A DNA stretch of 64,000 bases, from NCBI GenBank assembly GCA_017308595.1, contig JAFKER010000005.1:878950-942949 (forward strand). Reading direction: 5' to 3'. Of this stretch, positions 9,380 through 18,623 are shown piece by piece (positions within the stretch are counted from its first letter, which is position 1; the number at the start of each line of letters is the position of its first letter). Position numbers and translations under genes: made by a program. The notes under the pieces were generated by a model. That model was given only the letters and a program-made list of their open reading frames with translations, searched no databases and had not been told where the DNA came from. This DNA comes from Afipia sp. (GTDB taxonomy: Bacteria; Pseudomonadota; Alphaproteobacteria; Rhizobiales; Xanthobacteraceae).

Positions 9380-10792
9380 ATGGAGCTCAAGCTCTACGAC
9401 ACGCTGACCAAGGAGAAGCGGCCGTTCTGGCCGCTCGATCCGAGCAATGTCCGCATGTATGTGTGCGGACCGACCGTCTATGACTTTGCCCATATCGGAA
9501 ATGCGCGGCCTGTCATCGTTTTCGATGTCCTGTTCCGGCTGCTGCGGCACACCTATAGCGCGGACCATGTCAAATATGTCCGCAACATCACCGACGTCGA
9601 TGACAAGATCAACGATCGCGCGGCGCGGGACTACCCGGGCCTGCCGCTGAACGAAGCGATCCGCAAGGTCACCGAAGAAACTGAAAAGCAGTTTCACGCC
9701 GACGTCGACGCGCTCGGCTGCCTGCGTCCGACTGTCGAGCCGCGCGCGACCGAACATATCACCGAGATGCGTGCGATCATCGAAAAGCTGATCTCGGGCG
9801 GCAACGCCTATGTCGAGCAGGATCATGTCCTGTTCAAGGTGGCATCCGATCCAAACTACGGGAAGCTGGCGCGGCGCTCGCTCGATGAAATGCTGGCGGG
9901 TGCGCGTGTCGATGTCGCGCCTTACAAGCACGATGCGATGGACTTTGTGTTGTGGAAGCCGTCGAAGGCTGGCGAGCCGTCATGGCCGTCGCCGGGCGGC
10001 ATCACAGTGCAGGGGCGCCCGGGCTGGCACATCGAATGCTCCGCCATGGCGTGGAAGCATCTCGGCGAGCAGTTCGACATTCACGGCGGCGGCATCGATC
10101 TCGTGTTTCCGCATCATGAGAACGAACTGGCGCAATCCTGCTGCGCTTTCCACAAGGATCGCATGGCCAATGTCTGGATGCACAACGGCTTTCTCCAGGT
10201 CGAAGGCGAGAAGATGTCGAAGAGCCTCGGCAACTTCGTCACGATCCGCGAGCTGCTGACGGGCTGGCGTGGCCGCTCTTGGCCCGGCGATGCGCTGCGG
10301 TTTGCAATGATGCAGACGCATTACCGGTCGCCGATCGACTGGTCGCTGGCCGCATGTGACAATGCGTTCAATACGCTGAAGGACTTTTTCAGCGTGGCCG
10401 CGCCTGTTGGGGCGGGCGAGGTGCCTGCGTCCATCGTCGAGGCTCTGGCCGATGACCTGAACACGCCCAAAGTTGTCGCGGAGTTACACGCGCTGCGAAA
10501 GCAGATTCGCAGCACCGGTGATGAGGCTTCGGTGGCACTCGGCAGTGCACTTGCATTTCTTGGCCTCGATGCTGCGCGGTTTTCCGCATGGGTATCCAGA
10601 GCCGATGCAAAAGCCGTGTCGAAGGCAGGCAATGTCGATGATCTGATTGCGGATCGCGCCGCCGCGCGCGCGCGAAAGGATTTCAAGGAATCGGACCGTA
10701 TCCGTGACGAGCTTGCTGCCAGAGGTATTGTCCTGAAAGACGGCAAAGACGCGGACGGCAATCCGGTGACGACATGGGAGATCGCGCGATGA
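9380..10792 (+). CDS. cysS: Cysteinyl-tRNA synthetase
   Basis: This class I synthetase charges tRNA-Cys. It carries the HIGH-type motif as HIGN at 38-41, zinc-ligand C29 just before it in VCGPTVYD, the second zinc-site region WHIECSAM, and KMSKS at 278-282. I choose the ATG at 9380 (MELKLYDTL), which gives 470 residues; the frame is open 13 codons further upstream, but known proteins start at about this point. The stop overlaps the start of the next small ORF as ATGA. Confidence 0.94.
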   Translation: MELKLYDTLTKEKRPFWPLDPSNVRMYVCGPTVYDFAHIGNARPVIVFDVLFRLLRHTYSADHVKYVRNITDVDDKINDRAARDYPGLPLNEAIRKVTEETEKQFHADVDALGCLRPTVEPRATEHITEMRAIIEKLISGGNAYVEQDHVLFKVASDPNYGKLARRSLDEMLAGARVDVAPYKHDAMDFVLWKPSKAGEPSWPSPGGITVQGRPGWHIECSAMAWKHLGEQFDIHGGGIDLVFPHHENELAQSCCAFHKDRMANVWMHNGFLQVEGEKMSKSLGNFVTIRELLTGWRGRSWPGDALRFAMMQTHYRSPIDWSLAACDNAFNTLKDFFSVAAPVGAGEVPASIVEALADDLNTPKVVAELHALRKQIRSTGDEASVALGSALAFLGLDAARFSAWVSRADAKAVSKAGNVDDLIADRAAARARKDFKESDRIRDELAARGIVLKDGKDADGNPVTTWEIAR

Positions 10793-10902
10793 CCAAGCCA
10801 GATACGCCATTTCCGAAGCATCGCTACTATTACATCGCGCTCAAGTGGCTGCTGATCCTGGCGGCTGTTGCGCTTGCCCTCAAACTCGTCAACGTCTGGT
10901 GA
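10789..10902 (+). CDS. Small predicted membrane protein, 37 residues
   Basis: An ATG overlapping the cysS stop (ATGA) opens a 37-residue frame. The first 12 residues are polar and basic ([12 protein letters not shown]). A YYYIALKW stretch then leads into a hydrophobic helix rich in Leu and Ala that ends LVNVW. A GGGAG-type ribosome-binding site lies about eight bases upstream, inside cysS. One transmembrane segment with the N-terminus in the cytoplasm is predicted. The GNAT gene starts five bases after its stop, so it sits inside the cysS-GNAT-cimA operon. I recognise no family; existence as a protein is inferred from coupling and composition. Confidence 0.55.
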   Translation: MTKPDTPFPKHRYYYIALKWLLILAAVALALKLVNVW

Positions 10903-10906
10903 GGTG

Positions 10907-11431
10907 ATGGGCCAGTCCGTTCCCAAAATCGGCCTGCGGCCATTCCTCTCCGAGGATACTCCGGTTCTCGCTGCGATTTTTTCCGCCAGCATCGAAGAGC
11001 TGGCCGAGGACGACTATTCGGATGCGCAGCGCGAGGCATGGGCGAGTGCAGCGGAAGACGAAGCCAAATTCGGTCAGCGTCTGGCCGGTCAACTCACGCT
11101 GGTTGCAACGATTGGCGGCTCGCCCGTGGGTTTCGTGTCGCTGAGAGGCAAGGATCACCTCGATCTGCTTTACGTGCTTCCGGGTTTTGCCCGGCAGGGC
11201 GTCGCCACCGCTCTGTGCGATGCGCTGGAGAAGCTCGCTGCTGCGCGCGGCGCGCTCGCGTTGACGGTCGAGGCGAGCGATACGGCCGAGCCGTTTTTTG
11301 TCAAACGCGGCTACACAAGCCAGCAGCGCAACACCGTATCGATTGGCGAGGAATGGCTCGCCAATACGACGATGAAGAAATCATTGGGCGGCGATGCGCC
11401 GCGAGACGGAATGCCGGGAAGATCATCATGA
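10907..11431 (+). CDS. GNAT family N-acetyltransferase
   Basis: This is a predicted acetyl-CoA-dependent N-acetyltransferase of 174 residues. Motif A appears as LLYVLPGFARQGVATAL, with R-Q-G-V-A forming the pyrophosphate-binding loop, and a C-terminal AEPFFVKRGYTSQ matches the usual motif B region. The substrate is unknown. The ATG at 10907 sits right behind a GAGG; an in-frame upstream start would overlap the small membrane ORF. The stop overlaps the cimA start by ATGA, which makes co-translation likely. Confidence 0.78.
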   Translation: MGQSVPKIGLRPFLSEDTPVLAAIFSASIEELAEDDYSDAQREAWASAAEDEAKFGQRLAGQLTLVATIGGSPVGFVSLRGKDHLDLLYVLPGFARQGVATALCDALEKLAAARGALALTVEASDTAEPFFVKRGYTSQQRNTVSIGEEWLANTTMKKSLGGDAPRDGMPGRSS

Positions 11432-13026
11432 GCCGCGAGCGTATCTATCTGTTCGACACCACGCTGCGCGACGGCGCGCAAACCAATGGCGTCGATTTCA
11501 CGCTGCATGACAAGCAGATCATCGCCCATATGCTGGACGATCTCGGCATCGACTATATCGAAGGTGGCTACCCGGGGGCCAATCCGTCAGACACGGAGTT
11601 TTTCGCGACCAAGCAGAAGTTCGATCACGCCAAGTTCACGGCCTTCGGCATGACACGGCGCGCCGGACGCTCGGTGTCAAACGATCCGGGTGTCGCCGGC
11701 CTGCTGGAGGCCAAGGCCGACGCGATCTGCTTCGTGGCAAAATCGTCCGAGTATCAGGTGCGTGTTGCGCTCGAAACCACCAATGAGGAAAACCTTGCCT
11801 CGATCCGCGACAGTGTGAGTGCTGCGAAAGCGGCGGGACGTGAAGTGATGCTCGACTGCGAGCATTTCTTTGACGGTTATAAGGAGAATCCGCAATTCGC
11901 GCTGGCTTGCGCGAAAGCGGCTTATGAGTCCGGTGCGCGCTGGGTTGTGCTGTGCGACACCAATGGCGGTACGATGCCGAACGAGATCGAGGCCATCGTC
12001 GGTGAGGTGGTGAAGCACATCCCCGGCGATCATGTCGGGATCCACACCCATAACGACACCGAGCAGGCGGTTGCGAATTCGCTCGCCGCGGTGCGCGGCG
12101 GAGCGCGTCAGATTCAGGGAACGCTCAATGGACTAGGTGAGCGTTGCGGCAATGCCAATCTGTGTTCGCTGATCCCGACGCTGAAGCTGAAGAAGGAATT
12201 TGCCGAGAAATTCGAAATCGGCGTGTCGGACGAAAAGCTCGCAACGCTGGTTCATGCTTCCCGCGCGCTGGACGACGTGCTCAATCGTGCCTCGGACCGT
12301 CATGCGCCATATGTCGGCGAGAGTGCTTTCGTTACCAAGACCGGTATTCATGCGTCAGCAGTGCTGAAAGATCCGCAGACGTATGAGCATATTGCGCCTG
12401 AGGCTGTGGGCAATCATCGCAAGGTGCTGGTGTCCGATCAGGCGGGCCGTTCCAATGTTATCGCCGAGCTGGAGCGAGCGGGCATTCCGTTCGACAAGAG
12501 CGATCCAAAGTTGACGCGGCTTGTCGAGGAGATGAAGGAGAAGGAGGCGGCGGGCTACGCTTACGAATCCGCAGATGCCTCGTTCGATCTGCTGGCGCGC
12601 CGCACGCTTGGGAAGGTGCCGGATTATTTCAAGGTCGTGCAATTCGATGTGAATGTCGAGCAGCGTTACAACGCGCTGGCGCAGCGGGTCACCGTGGCGA
12701 TGGCCGTGGTGAAGGTCGATGTTGCCGGGGAAACTCTGATCTCGGCCGCTGAAGGGAATGGTCCGGTCAATGCGCTTGACGTCGCATTGCGTAAGGATCT
12801 CGGCAAATATCAGACCTATATCGAAGGCTTGAAGCTGGTCGATTACCGCGTGCGTATCCTCAACGGAGGCACCGAAGCCGTGACGCGCGTGCTGATCGAG
12901 AGTGAAGACGAAAATGGCGAGCGATGGACGACTGTCGGCGTGTCGCCCAATATCATCGACGCATCATTCCAGGCGCTGATGGATTCCGTGATCTATAAGC
13001 TGGTGAAATCGAATGCGCCTGCCTGA
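11428..13026 (+). CDS. cimA: Citramalate synthase, LeuA/CimA family
   Basis: The enzyme should condense acetyl-CoA with pyruvate to give citramalate, a threonine-independent entry to isoleucine synthesis. The DRE-TIM motif FDTTLRDGAQTNG (D10, R14) is at the N-terminus, and the divalent metal ligands are H206 and H208 in GIHTHND. The C-terminal third resembles the regulatory dimer domain of isopropylmalate synthases. At 532 residues it matches the cimA (TIGR00977) subfamily; 2-isopropylmalate synthases and homocitrate synthases of this fold differ in the N-terminal motif. The ATG overlaps the GNAT stop. Substrate choice is inferred from subfamily resemblance. Confidence 0.85.
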   Translation: MSRERIYLFDTTLRDGAQTNGVDFTLHDKQIIAHMLDDLGIDYIEGGYPGANPSDTEFFATKQKFDHAKFTAFGMTRRAGRSVSNDPGVAGLLEAKADAICFVAKSSEYQVRVALETTNEENLASIRDSVSAAKAAGREVMLDCEHFFDGYKENPQFALACAKAAYESGARWVVLCDTNGGTMPNEIEAIVGEVVKHIPGDHVGIHTHNDTEQAVANSLAAVRGGARQIQGTLNGLGERCGNANLCSLIPTLKLKKEFAEKFEIGVSDEKLATLVHASRALDDVLNRASDRHAPYVGESAFVTKTGIHASAVLKDPQTYEHIAPEAVGNHRKVLVSDQAGRSNVIAELERAGIPFDKSDPKLTRLVEEMKEKEAAGYAYESADASFDLLARRTLGKVPDYFKVVQFDVNVEQRYNALAQRVTVAMAVVKVDVAGETLISAAEGNGPVNALDVALRKDLGKYQTYIEGLKLVDYRVRILNGGTEAVTRVLIESEDENGERWTTVGVSPNIIDASFQALMDSVIYKLVKSNAPA

Positions 13027-13056
13027 TGTCGGTGCCTCGCCGGCGCGAGCCGGTTG

Positions 13057-13662
13057 TCAGAGCCCGCTGGCGACCCGGTCGTCCATCAATTTGGCATCCG
13101 CAGGCGTCTTCGCAGCTTCCACGCGCAGCTTCGGCAGAATGTCCTCGACGCGATCGGCGGTTAGAACATCCACCCACAGATTGGCGCGGATAAACTCCGT
13201 CCGCTTCATGTGATCGATCAGCGCGAGCAGGGGGTCCCAGAACCCGTCGATGTTGGCGAGCAGGATCGGCTTGCTGTGGCGGCCAAGCTGCGACCAGGTC
13301 ATCTGCTCGACCAGCTCTTCCAGAGTGCCGACGCCGCCTGGGAATGCCACGAACGCATCGGAGTGCTCGAACATGAGCTGCTTGCGCTCATGCATGTCCT
13401 TGGTGACGATCAATTCCTGGGCTTCCTTAAGCACATGCTCGCGCCGGGTCAGGAAGGTGGGAATGATGCCCGTGACCTTGCCACGTCCGGCGAGAGCACC
13501 GGCCGCGACCGCGCCCATCAGGCCGATGGAGCCGCCGCCATAGACCAGCCCGACGCCGTTCTCGGCGAGGGTTCTGCCAAAGGCTGTGGCCGCGTTGACG
13601 AATTCAGGATTGGTGCCGGGACCGGAACCGCAATAGACGCAGACATTCTTGATCGTGTTCAT
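13057..13662 (-). CDS. LOG-family nucleotide phosphoribohydrolase (cytokinin-activating type)
   Basis: The protein has the Rossmann-like fold of the LOG/TIGR00730 family, which splits ribose 5-phosphate from nucleoside monophosphates, including cytokinin ribotides. The nucleotide loop YGGGSIGLMG lies at 41-50 and the signature PGGVGTLEE at 108-116, with the catalytic Arg and Glu positions in RREHVL and TLEEL. Length is 201 residues, normal for the family. It converges on cimA with about 30 bases between stops. In bacteria the physiological role is often purine nucleotide turnover, so cytokinin production should not be assumed. Confidence 0.82.
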   Translation of the reverse strand: MNTIKNVCVYCGSGPGTNPEFVNAATAFGRTLAENGVGLVYGGGSIGLMGAVAAGALAGRGKVTGIIPTFLTRREHVLKEAQELIVTKDMHERKQLMFEHSDAFVAFPGGVGTLEELVEQMTWSQLGRHSKPILLANIDGFWDPLLALIDHMKRTEFIRANLWVDVLTADRVEDILPKLRVEAAKTPADAKLMDDRVASGL

Positions 13663-13878
13663 AGCTGTTATGTGGCGATTTTCAGCGACATCTTCAAGAC
13701 GCCTATCTTGCGATGCAAGGCGGATTAGGTCTTCAAACCGGGTCTTTTGGCGAAAAGAATCGGTGGAATCGGATGCGAAAGCGGTTCAAACGCTCTATAT
13801 GACCGGAATGATTGCATCTCCCAACTGGCGCCGCGTGCAGCATCAGGCTTGCCCTGGCCTCAAGACGACTGACGTTTG

Positions 13879-15852
13879 ATGGCCGACCTTTATCCTGCCG
13901 AGCCCGAAGAGGCGTCGAGCGATGCCAACCCGCCGACGCCCGCCGATCTGAAGGCCGAAAAAGCAACGCTGTTCGGGACTCTTGCGCATCTGTGGCCGTA
14001 CATCTGGCCGGGCGACCGCGCAGACCTCAAGATGCGTGTCGTCTGGTCGATGGTGCTGTTGCTCGTCGCCAAAGTGGCGACACTGTTCGTTCCGTTCACC
14101 TTTAAATGGGCCGTCGATGCTCTGACCGGGGCTGACACCGCTCCGGTCCAGTCGTCGAACTGGATGCTGTGGCTGATCGCGTCACCACTTATCATGACGC
14201 TGAGCTATGGCGCTGTCCGCGTTATCATGATGGTGCTGACGCAGTGGCGCGATGGTCTCTTCGCCAAGGTGGCGATGCATGCCGTGCGCAAGCTGGCTTT
14301 TCTCACCTTTGTGCATATGCACGAGCTGTCGCTGCGCTTTCATCTCGAGCGCAAGACCGGCGGTCTGACGCGAGTTCTGGAGCGGGGACGCACCGGCATC
14401 GAGACCATGGTGCGGATGGTGATCCTTCAGCTCGCGCCGACCATCGTCGAACTGGCATTGATGATGGGTGTCCTGCTCTGGCAGTTTGACTGGCGCTATG
14501 TGCTAGTGACGTTCATTACGGTCGTGATCTACATGGCCTTCACCTACTATGCGACCGAGTGGCGGATCGATATCCGCAGGCGCATGAATGACTCCGACAC
14601 AGAGGCCAACACCAAGGCCATCGACTCGCTGCTCAACTATGAGACGGTGAAGTACTTCGGGGCGGAGGAGCGTGAAGCGCTTCGGTACGACAAATCCATA
14701 GAGCGCTACGAGCGGGCCAGCGTTCACACCTATACATCGCTTGCAGTGCTCAATACCGGACAGGCGGTGATTTTCACGATCGGCCTGACCGCGACCATGA
14801 TGATGTGCGTGGCCGGTATTCGCAACGGCACCAATACCGTCGGCGACTTCGTCATGATCAACGCCATGATGATCCAGCTTTACCAGCCGCTTAATTTCAT
14901 GGGTATGGTCTACCGCGAGATCAAGCAGGCAATCATCGACATCGAGAAGATGTTCGGCGTGCTGTCGCGCGATGCCGAAGTAAAAGATATGCGGGGCGCG
15001 CAGCCGCTGCAGATTTCAGCCGGCACTGTTCGGTTCGAAGACGTGCAATTTTCCTACGATCCAAGCCGGCCGATCTTGAAAGGTCTCTCTTTCGAAGTTC
15101 CCGCCGGCAAGACCGTTGCGATCGTTGGTCCGTCCGGAGCGGGCAAGTCGACCATTTCGCGGCTATTATTCCGGCTATACGACGTCAGCGGCGGCAGGAT
15201 CACCATCGATGGTCAGAATATCCGCGATGTGACACAGGCTTCGCTGCGCGCGACCATCGGCATGGTGCCGCAGGATACCGTGCTGTTCAACGACACCATC
15301 CGCTACAACATCCGCTATGGCCGCTGGGACGCGACGGATGCGGAAGTGGAGGCCGCTGCCTCAATGGCGCAGATCGACAACTTCATCCGGATGTCGTCGC
15401 ACGGTTATGAGACCGAAGTCGGTGAGCGCGGATTGAAACTGTCCGGCGGCGAGAAGCAGCGTGTCGCGATCGCGCGCACCATTTTAAAAGGTCCGCCCAT
15501 TCTGGTTCTCGATGAGGCGACCTCCGCACTCGACAGCCATACTGAACGGGAAATCCAGGAACAGCTCGAGAAGGTCGCGCGCGGCCGAACGTCGCTGGTG
15601 ATCGCGCATCGGCTGTCGACAATCGTGGGCGCGGACGAAATTATCGTGCTGGATCAGGGCCGCATCTCGGAACGCGGCACCCACGCCCAGCTTCTGGCCG
15701 CGAATGGTCTTTACGCGAGCATGTGGAACAGGCAACGTGAGGCTCAGGAAGCGCGGGAAAAGCTGGCCATGATGGCCGACGAGAACATCGCGCCCAATCG
15801 CGAGCCGCCGTCGCTCGACGATCCGCTGGTTACCCCGGCTGCTGCCGAATAG
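13879..15852 (+). CDS. ABC exporter of the Atm1/HMT type, fused permease and ATPase
   Basis: This half-transporter has about 60 polar residues, six membrane segments and a C-terminal nucleotide-binding domain with Walker A GPSGAGKST, signature LSGGEKQR and Walker B ILVLDEATSALDS. It most resembles bacterial Atm1 proteins, which export glutathione-bound or persulfide compounds and help with metal stress. It works as a homodimer in the inner membrane. I start at the ATG at 13879; an adjacent TTG at 13876 is possible. Length is 657 residues. It is followed closely by psd. The proximity of gor upstream fits glutathione chemistry but proves nothing. Confidence 0.85.
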   Translation: MADLYPAEPEEASSDANPPTPADLKAEKATLFGTLAHLWPYIWPGDRADLKMRVVWSMVLLLVAKVATLFVPFTFKWAVDALTGADTAPVQSSNWMLWLIASPLIMTLSYGAVRVIMMVLTQWRDGLFAKVAMHAVRKLAFLTFVHMHELSLRFHLERKTGGLTRVLERGRTGIETMVRMVILQLAPTIVELALMMGVLLWQFDWRYVLVTFITVVIYMAFTYYATEWRIDIRRRMNDSDTEANTKAIDSLLNYETVKYFGAEEREALRYDKSIERYERASVHTYTSLAVLNTGQAVIFTIGLTATMMMCVAGIRNGTNTVGDFVMINAMMIQLYQPLNFMGMVYREIKQAIIDIEKMFGVLSRDAEVKDMRGAQPLQISAGTVRFEDVQFSYDPSRPILKGLSFEVPAGKTVAIVGPSGAGKSTISRLLFRLYDVSGGRITIDGQNIRDVTQASLRATIGMVPQDTVLFNDTIRYNIRYGRWDATDAEVEAAASMAQIDNFIRMSSHGYETEVGERGLKLSGGEKQRVAIARTILKGPPILVLDEATSALDSHTEREIQEQLEKVARGRTSLVIAHRLSTIVGADEIIVLDQGRISERGTHAQLLAANGLYASMWNRQREAQEAREKLAMMADENIAPNREPPSLDDPLVTPAAAE

Positions 15853-15885
15853 TTTTGGTTACATTCAACACAGGTTGCTGAACCC

Positions 15886-16584
15886 ATGTCCGTCGTGAAG
15901 TCCATCCGCGATCAAATTCCGCCGATCCATCCCGAAGGCTACCCCTTCATCGGCGCTTTCGCCTTCGCCAGCCTGATCCTGTTCTGGATCTGGACGCCAC
16001 TCGGTTGGATCGGATGCGGTTTGACGATCTGGTGCGCGCTGTTCTTCCGCGACCCGGTGCGCGTCACGCCTGTGCGCGAGGGCGTTGTCGTGTCGCCAGC
16101 GGACGGCCGCGTCTCCATGGTGGTGCAGGCCGTACCGCCTGCCGAACTGGGACTTGGCGATAAGCCGCTGCCGCGCATTTCCATCTTTATGAGCGTGTTC
16201 AACTGCCATGTGAATCGCAGCCCTGTGGCCGGACGTATCGACCGTATTGCTTATCGTCCTGGCAAGTTTCTCAATGCCGACCTGGACAAGGCCAGCGATG
16301 ACAACGAGCGCAATTCGCTGGTGATTTCCACCCCGGCCGGGCGGATCGGCGTGATTCAGATCGCGGGTCTTGTGGCGCGCCGTATCGTGTCCTTCGTGAA
16401 GGAAGGGCAGGTCCTTGGGGCAGGAGAGCGGTTCGGACTGATCCGCTTCGGATCCCGGCTGGACGTCTTCCTCCCGGAGGGGGCCAAGGCCCTGGTTTCC
16501 GAGGGTCAGACCGCCATTGCCGGTGAAACCGTACTGGCGGACTTCAAGCTCGGTGACGGCGGGCGAAGCTATCGTCTGGATTAA
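15886..16584 (+). CDS. psd: Phosphatidylserine decarboxylase proenzyme
   Basis: This enzyme converts phosphatidylserine to phosphatidylethanolamine at the inner membrane. The 232-residue short form typical of alpha-proteobacteria has a membrane-anchoring hydrophobic segment near 20-50, the core VSPADGRV at 69-76 and [12 protein letters not shown] at 102-113. The self-cleavage site is [10 protein letters not shown], where the bond between G189 and S190 is cut to give the pyruvoyl group. It lies directly upstream of pssA, which makes its substrate, so the pair forms one pathway. Confidence 0.93.
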   Translation: MSVVKSIRDQIPPIHPEGYPFIGAFAFASLILFWIWTPLGWIGCGLTIWCALFFRDPVRVTPVREGVVVSPADGRVSMVVQAVPPAELGLGDKPLPRISIFMSVFNCHVNRSPVAGRIDRIAYRPGKFLNADLDKASDDNERNSLVISTPAGRIGVIQIAGLVARRIVSFVKEGQVLGAGERFGLIRFGSRLDVFLPEGAKALVSEGQTAIAGETVLADFKLGDGGRSYRLD

Positions 16585-16650
16585 CCACGCGACCGGGAAG
16601 CGAACAGGCTTTTCGCCACAATGGTGAAGCAGGGTAGGGACTGCTATATT

Positions 16651-16688
16651 AAGGTCCTATCTCTGAAGGTCCCATCTCTTAAGGTCCT
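16651..16688 (+). repeat. 15-bp tandem repeat, two and a half copies, between psd and pssA
   Basis: The heptamer AAGGTCC recurs at 16651, 16666 and 16681, exactly 15 bases apart. The first two full units differ at two positions and the third is cut short just before the pssA start region. It lies in the leader of pssA. A role in expression is possible, but it may simply be slippage-generated. Confidence 0.6.
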
Positions 16689-16694
16689 GTGGCC

Positions 16695-17567
16695 ATGCTT
16701 CCCGACTCCAGAGCACCCGATCTGCGCCGCCGGCGGTTTCGTCAGATTCCGATCAGGATGCTGGTGCCCAACGTCATCACGTTGCTGGCGATCTGCGCCG
16801 GGCTGACTGCGATCCGGCTGTCCATCGAAGGGCGCAACGAACTCGCGCTCGGCGCGATTGTCTTTGCCGCAATCCTCGACGGGATCGATGGCCGTGTAGC
16901 ACGGATGATCAAGGGGCAGTCCCGCTTCGGCGCCGAACTCGATAGCCTCGCAGACTTTGTCAATTTCGGCGTCGCGCCGGCGCTCATCCTGTACTTTTGG
17001 CAATTGCATGATTTGAAGAACGTCGGCTGGATCGCGGCAATGATCTTTGCGATCAGCGGCGGTCTGCGGCTGGCACGCTTTAACGCCACCATGGACGATC
17101 CGAATAAACCGGCGTTTGCCGGAAACTATTTCACGGGCGTACCCGCGCCGCTGGGTGCGCTGTGCGTTCTGTTGCCGATGTATCTCGTATTCATCGGCGC
17201 GCCGCAGCTTCCGGCCCCCATCACGGCGGTCTTTACGCTTTCGATCGCATTCCTGATGGTGTCGCGGTTGCCGGTGTTTTCCGGCAAGATGCTCGGCGGC
17301 AAGATCGCGCCGGAGATGGTGCTGCCGGTCGTTGTGCTGGTCGTGTTGTTCATTGCGGTTTTGATCAGCTATCCGTGGCATCTGCTGACAGGTGGCTCCC
17401 TGATCTACCTTCTCAGCCTCCCGATCGGATGGTCGTCCTACCGCGCGCATGAACGCCGCGCACGCGAAGCTGCTGCGGCAGGCGAGTCCAGCCATGTGGC
17501 ACCGGCGTCCGAATTTAGTGTTCCGGCCGAGCCGGTTGACGAAGAGCGTCCGCCCCGTCTCAACTGA
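16695..17567 (+). CDS. pssA: CDP-diacylglycerol--serine O-phosphatidyltransferase
   Basis: The enzyme joins serine to CDP-diacylglycerol to give phosphatidylserine. The CDP-alcohol phosphatidyltransferase motif is complete: DGRVARMIKGQSRFGAELD followed by SLAD, matching DGxxAR-x8-GxxxDxxxD. Several membrane segments follow, and the C-terminus is a polar tail. I use the ATG at 16695 (290 residues); an in-frame GTG lies at 16689. This is the integral-membrane type II enzyme, unlike the soluble enzyme of enterobacteria. With psd it supplies phosphatidylethanolamine. Confidence 0.92.
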   Translation: MLPDSRAPDLRRRRFRQIPIRMLVPNVITLLAICAGLTAIRLSIEGRNELALGAIVFAAILDGIDGRVARMIKGQSRFGAELDSLADFVNFGVAPALILYFWQLHDLKNVGWIAAMIFAISGGLRLARFNATMDDPNKPAFAGNYFTGVPAPLGALCVLLPMYLVFIGAPQLPAPITAVFTLSIAFLMVSRLPVFSGKMLGGKIAPEMVLPVVVLVVLFIAVLISYPWHLLTGGSLIYLLSLPIGWSSYRAHERRAREAAAAGESSHVAPASEFSVPAEPVDEERPPRLN

Positions 17568-17827
17568 CTGTTCTTCGAGGCGGTGCTGCGAGGGCACGCA
17601 CCGCGCATGGTTAACAATGTCCTGAAATTTGTCTGGAATGGACGGTGCTATTCGCCGCCAACGGGCTCGCGCCGCTACCATATGACCGCTCCAGATGCGC
17701 AAGAGCGATTTATTGGCTCGCCACAGGCATCAATTCGATAACCTTTACCCGACCTTAATGGCCCGGATTCTACTGTTCCGATGCGCGCTCAGAACGGGCT
17801 GCGCTGTAGGTTGCGTTGGAGTCGGTC

Positions 17828-18601
17828 ATGGATATCGCTACCGGAGCCGGATTGCTCGCGGGCATCATCGTTCTTTGTACGCTTATCCTGATGGGCGGCG
17901 ATTTCCGGATGTTTTACGACGTCCACGCCGTCATTATCATTTTCGGCGGTTCGTTCGCTGCCACGCTGATCCGCTTTCCCTTTTCGGCGATTATTCACGG
18001 CATGCCACTTGGTGCAAAGTTCGCCTTTACGATGAGCCGCCTGACCGCACGCGACCTTGTCGATGAACTGGCGCGTATCGCGGAAGTCGCCCGCAAGCAG
18101 GGGCCGGTCGGCCTTGAAAAGATCGAGGCTGACGATCCTTTTCTCGCGAAGGGCATTCGCTACATCGCAGACGGTTATGACCTCGAATTTATTCGCGATA
18201 ACCTCGAACGAGATCGCGACAACTTCCTGATGCACCTCAATGAGGGGTCAAAGATTTATCGCGCGATCGGCGATTGCGCGCCGGCATTCGGCATGATCGG
18301 CACGTTGCTCGGCATGGTGCAGATGTTCTCAAACATGTCGGACCCGTCGAAACTCGGCCCATTCATGGCCGTCGCGCTGCTGGCGACGCTCTATGGTGCG
18401 CTCGTCGCGAACCTGATCTGTCTGCCCATTGCGGACAAGCTGCATGTCAAGTTGCTCGATGAAGAAACCAATCGCACCCTCATTATCGACGGCATCCTGA
18501 TGATCCGCGACGCTAAATCTCCGACGCTCGTTCGGGAAATGCTGCTGGCCTATCTGCCCGAGAAGCATCGCCATGAAGAGGGCGAGCCTGTTCCTGCGTA
18601 A
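17828..18601 (+). CDS. motA: MotA/TolQ/ExbB-type proton channel protein
   Basis: This 257-residue inner-membrane protein has two hydrophobic segments at the start, a cytoplasmic loop rich in charged residues, and two more segments (IGDCAPAFGMIGTLLGMVQM and a following Ala/Leu-rich run), the layout of MotA stators. The proline and glycine residues of the third segment are conserved. GGAG six bases before the ATG supports the start. The motB-like gene follows 22 bases later, so the two likely form a stator complex. No other flagellar genes are in the window, so whether it drives a flagellum or another machine cannot be said. Confidence 0.83.
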   Translation: MDIATGAGLLAGIIVLCTLILMGGDFRMFYDVHAVIIIFGGSFAATLIRFPFSAIIHGMPLGAKFAFTMSRLTARDLVDELARIAEVARKQGPVGLEKIEADDPFLAKGIRYIADGYDLEFIRDNLERDRDNFLMHLNEGSKIYRAIGDCAPAFGMIGTLLGMVQMFSNMSDPSKLGPFMAVALLATLYGALVANLICLPIADKLHVKLLDEETNRTLIIDGILMIRDAKSPTLVREMLLAYLPEKHRHEEGEPVPA

Positions 18602-18623
18602 CGGCTGAAACGGATCCGACAGG

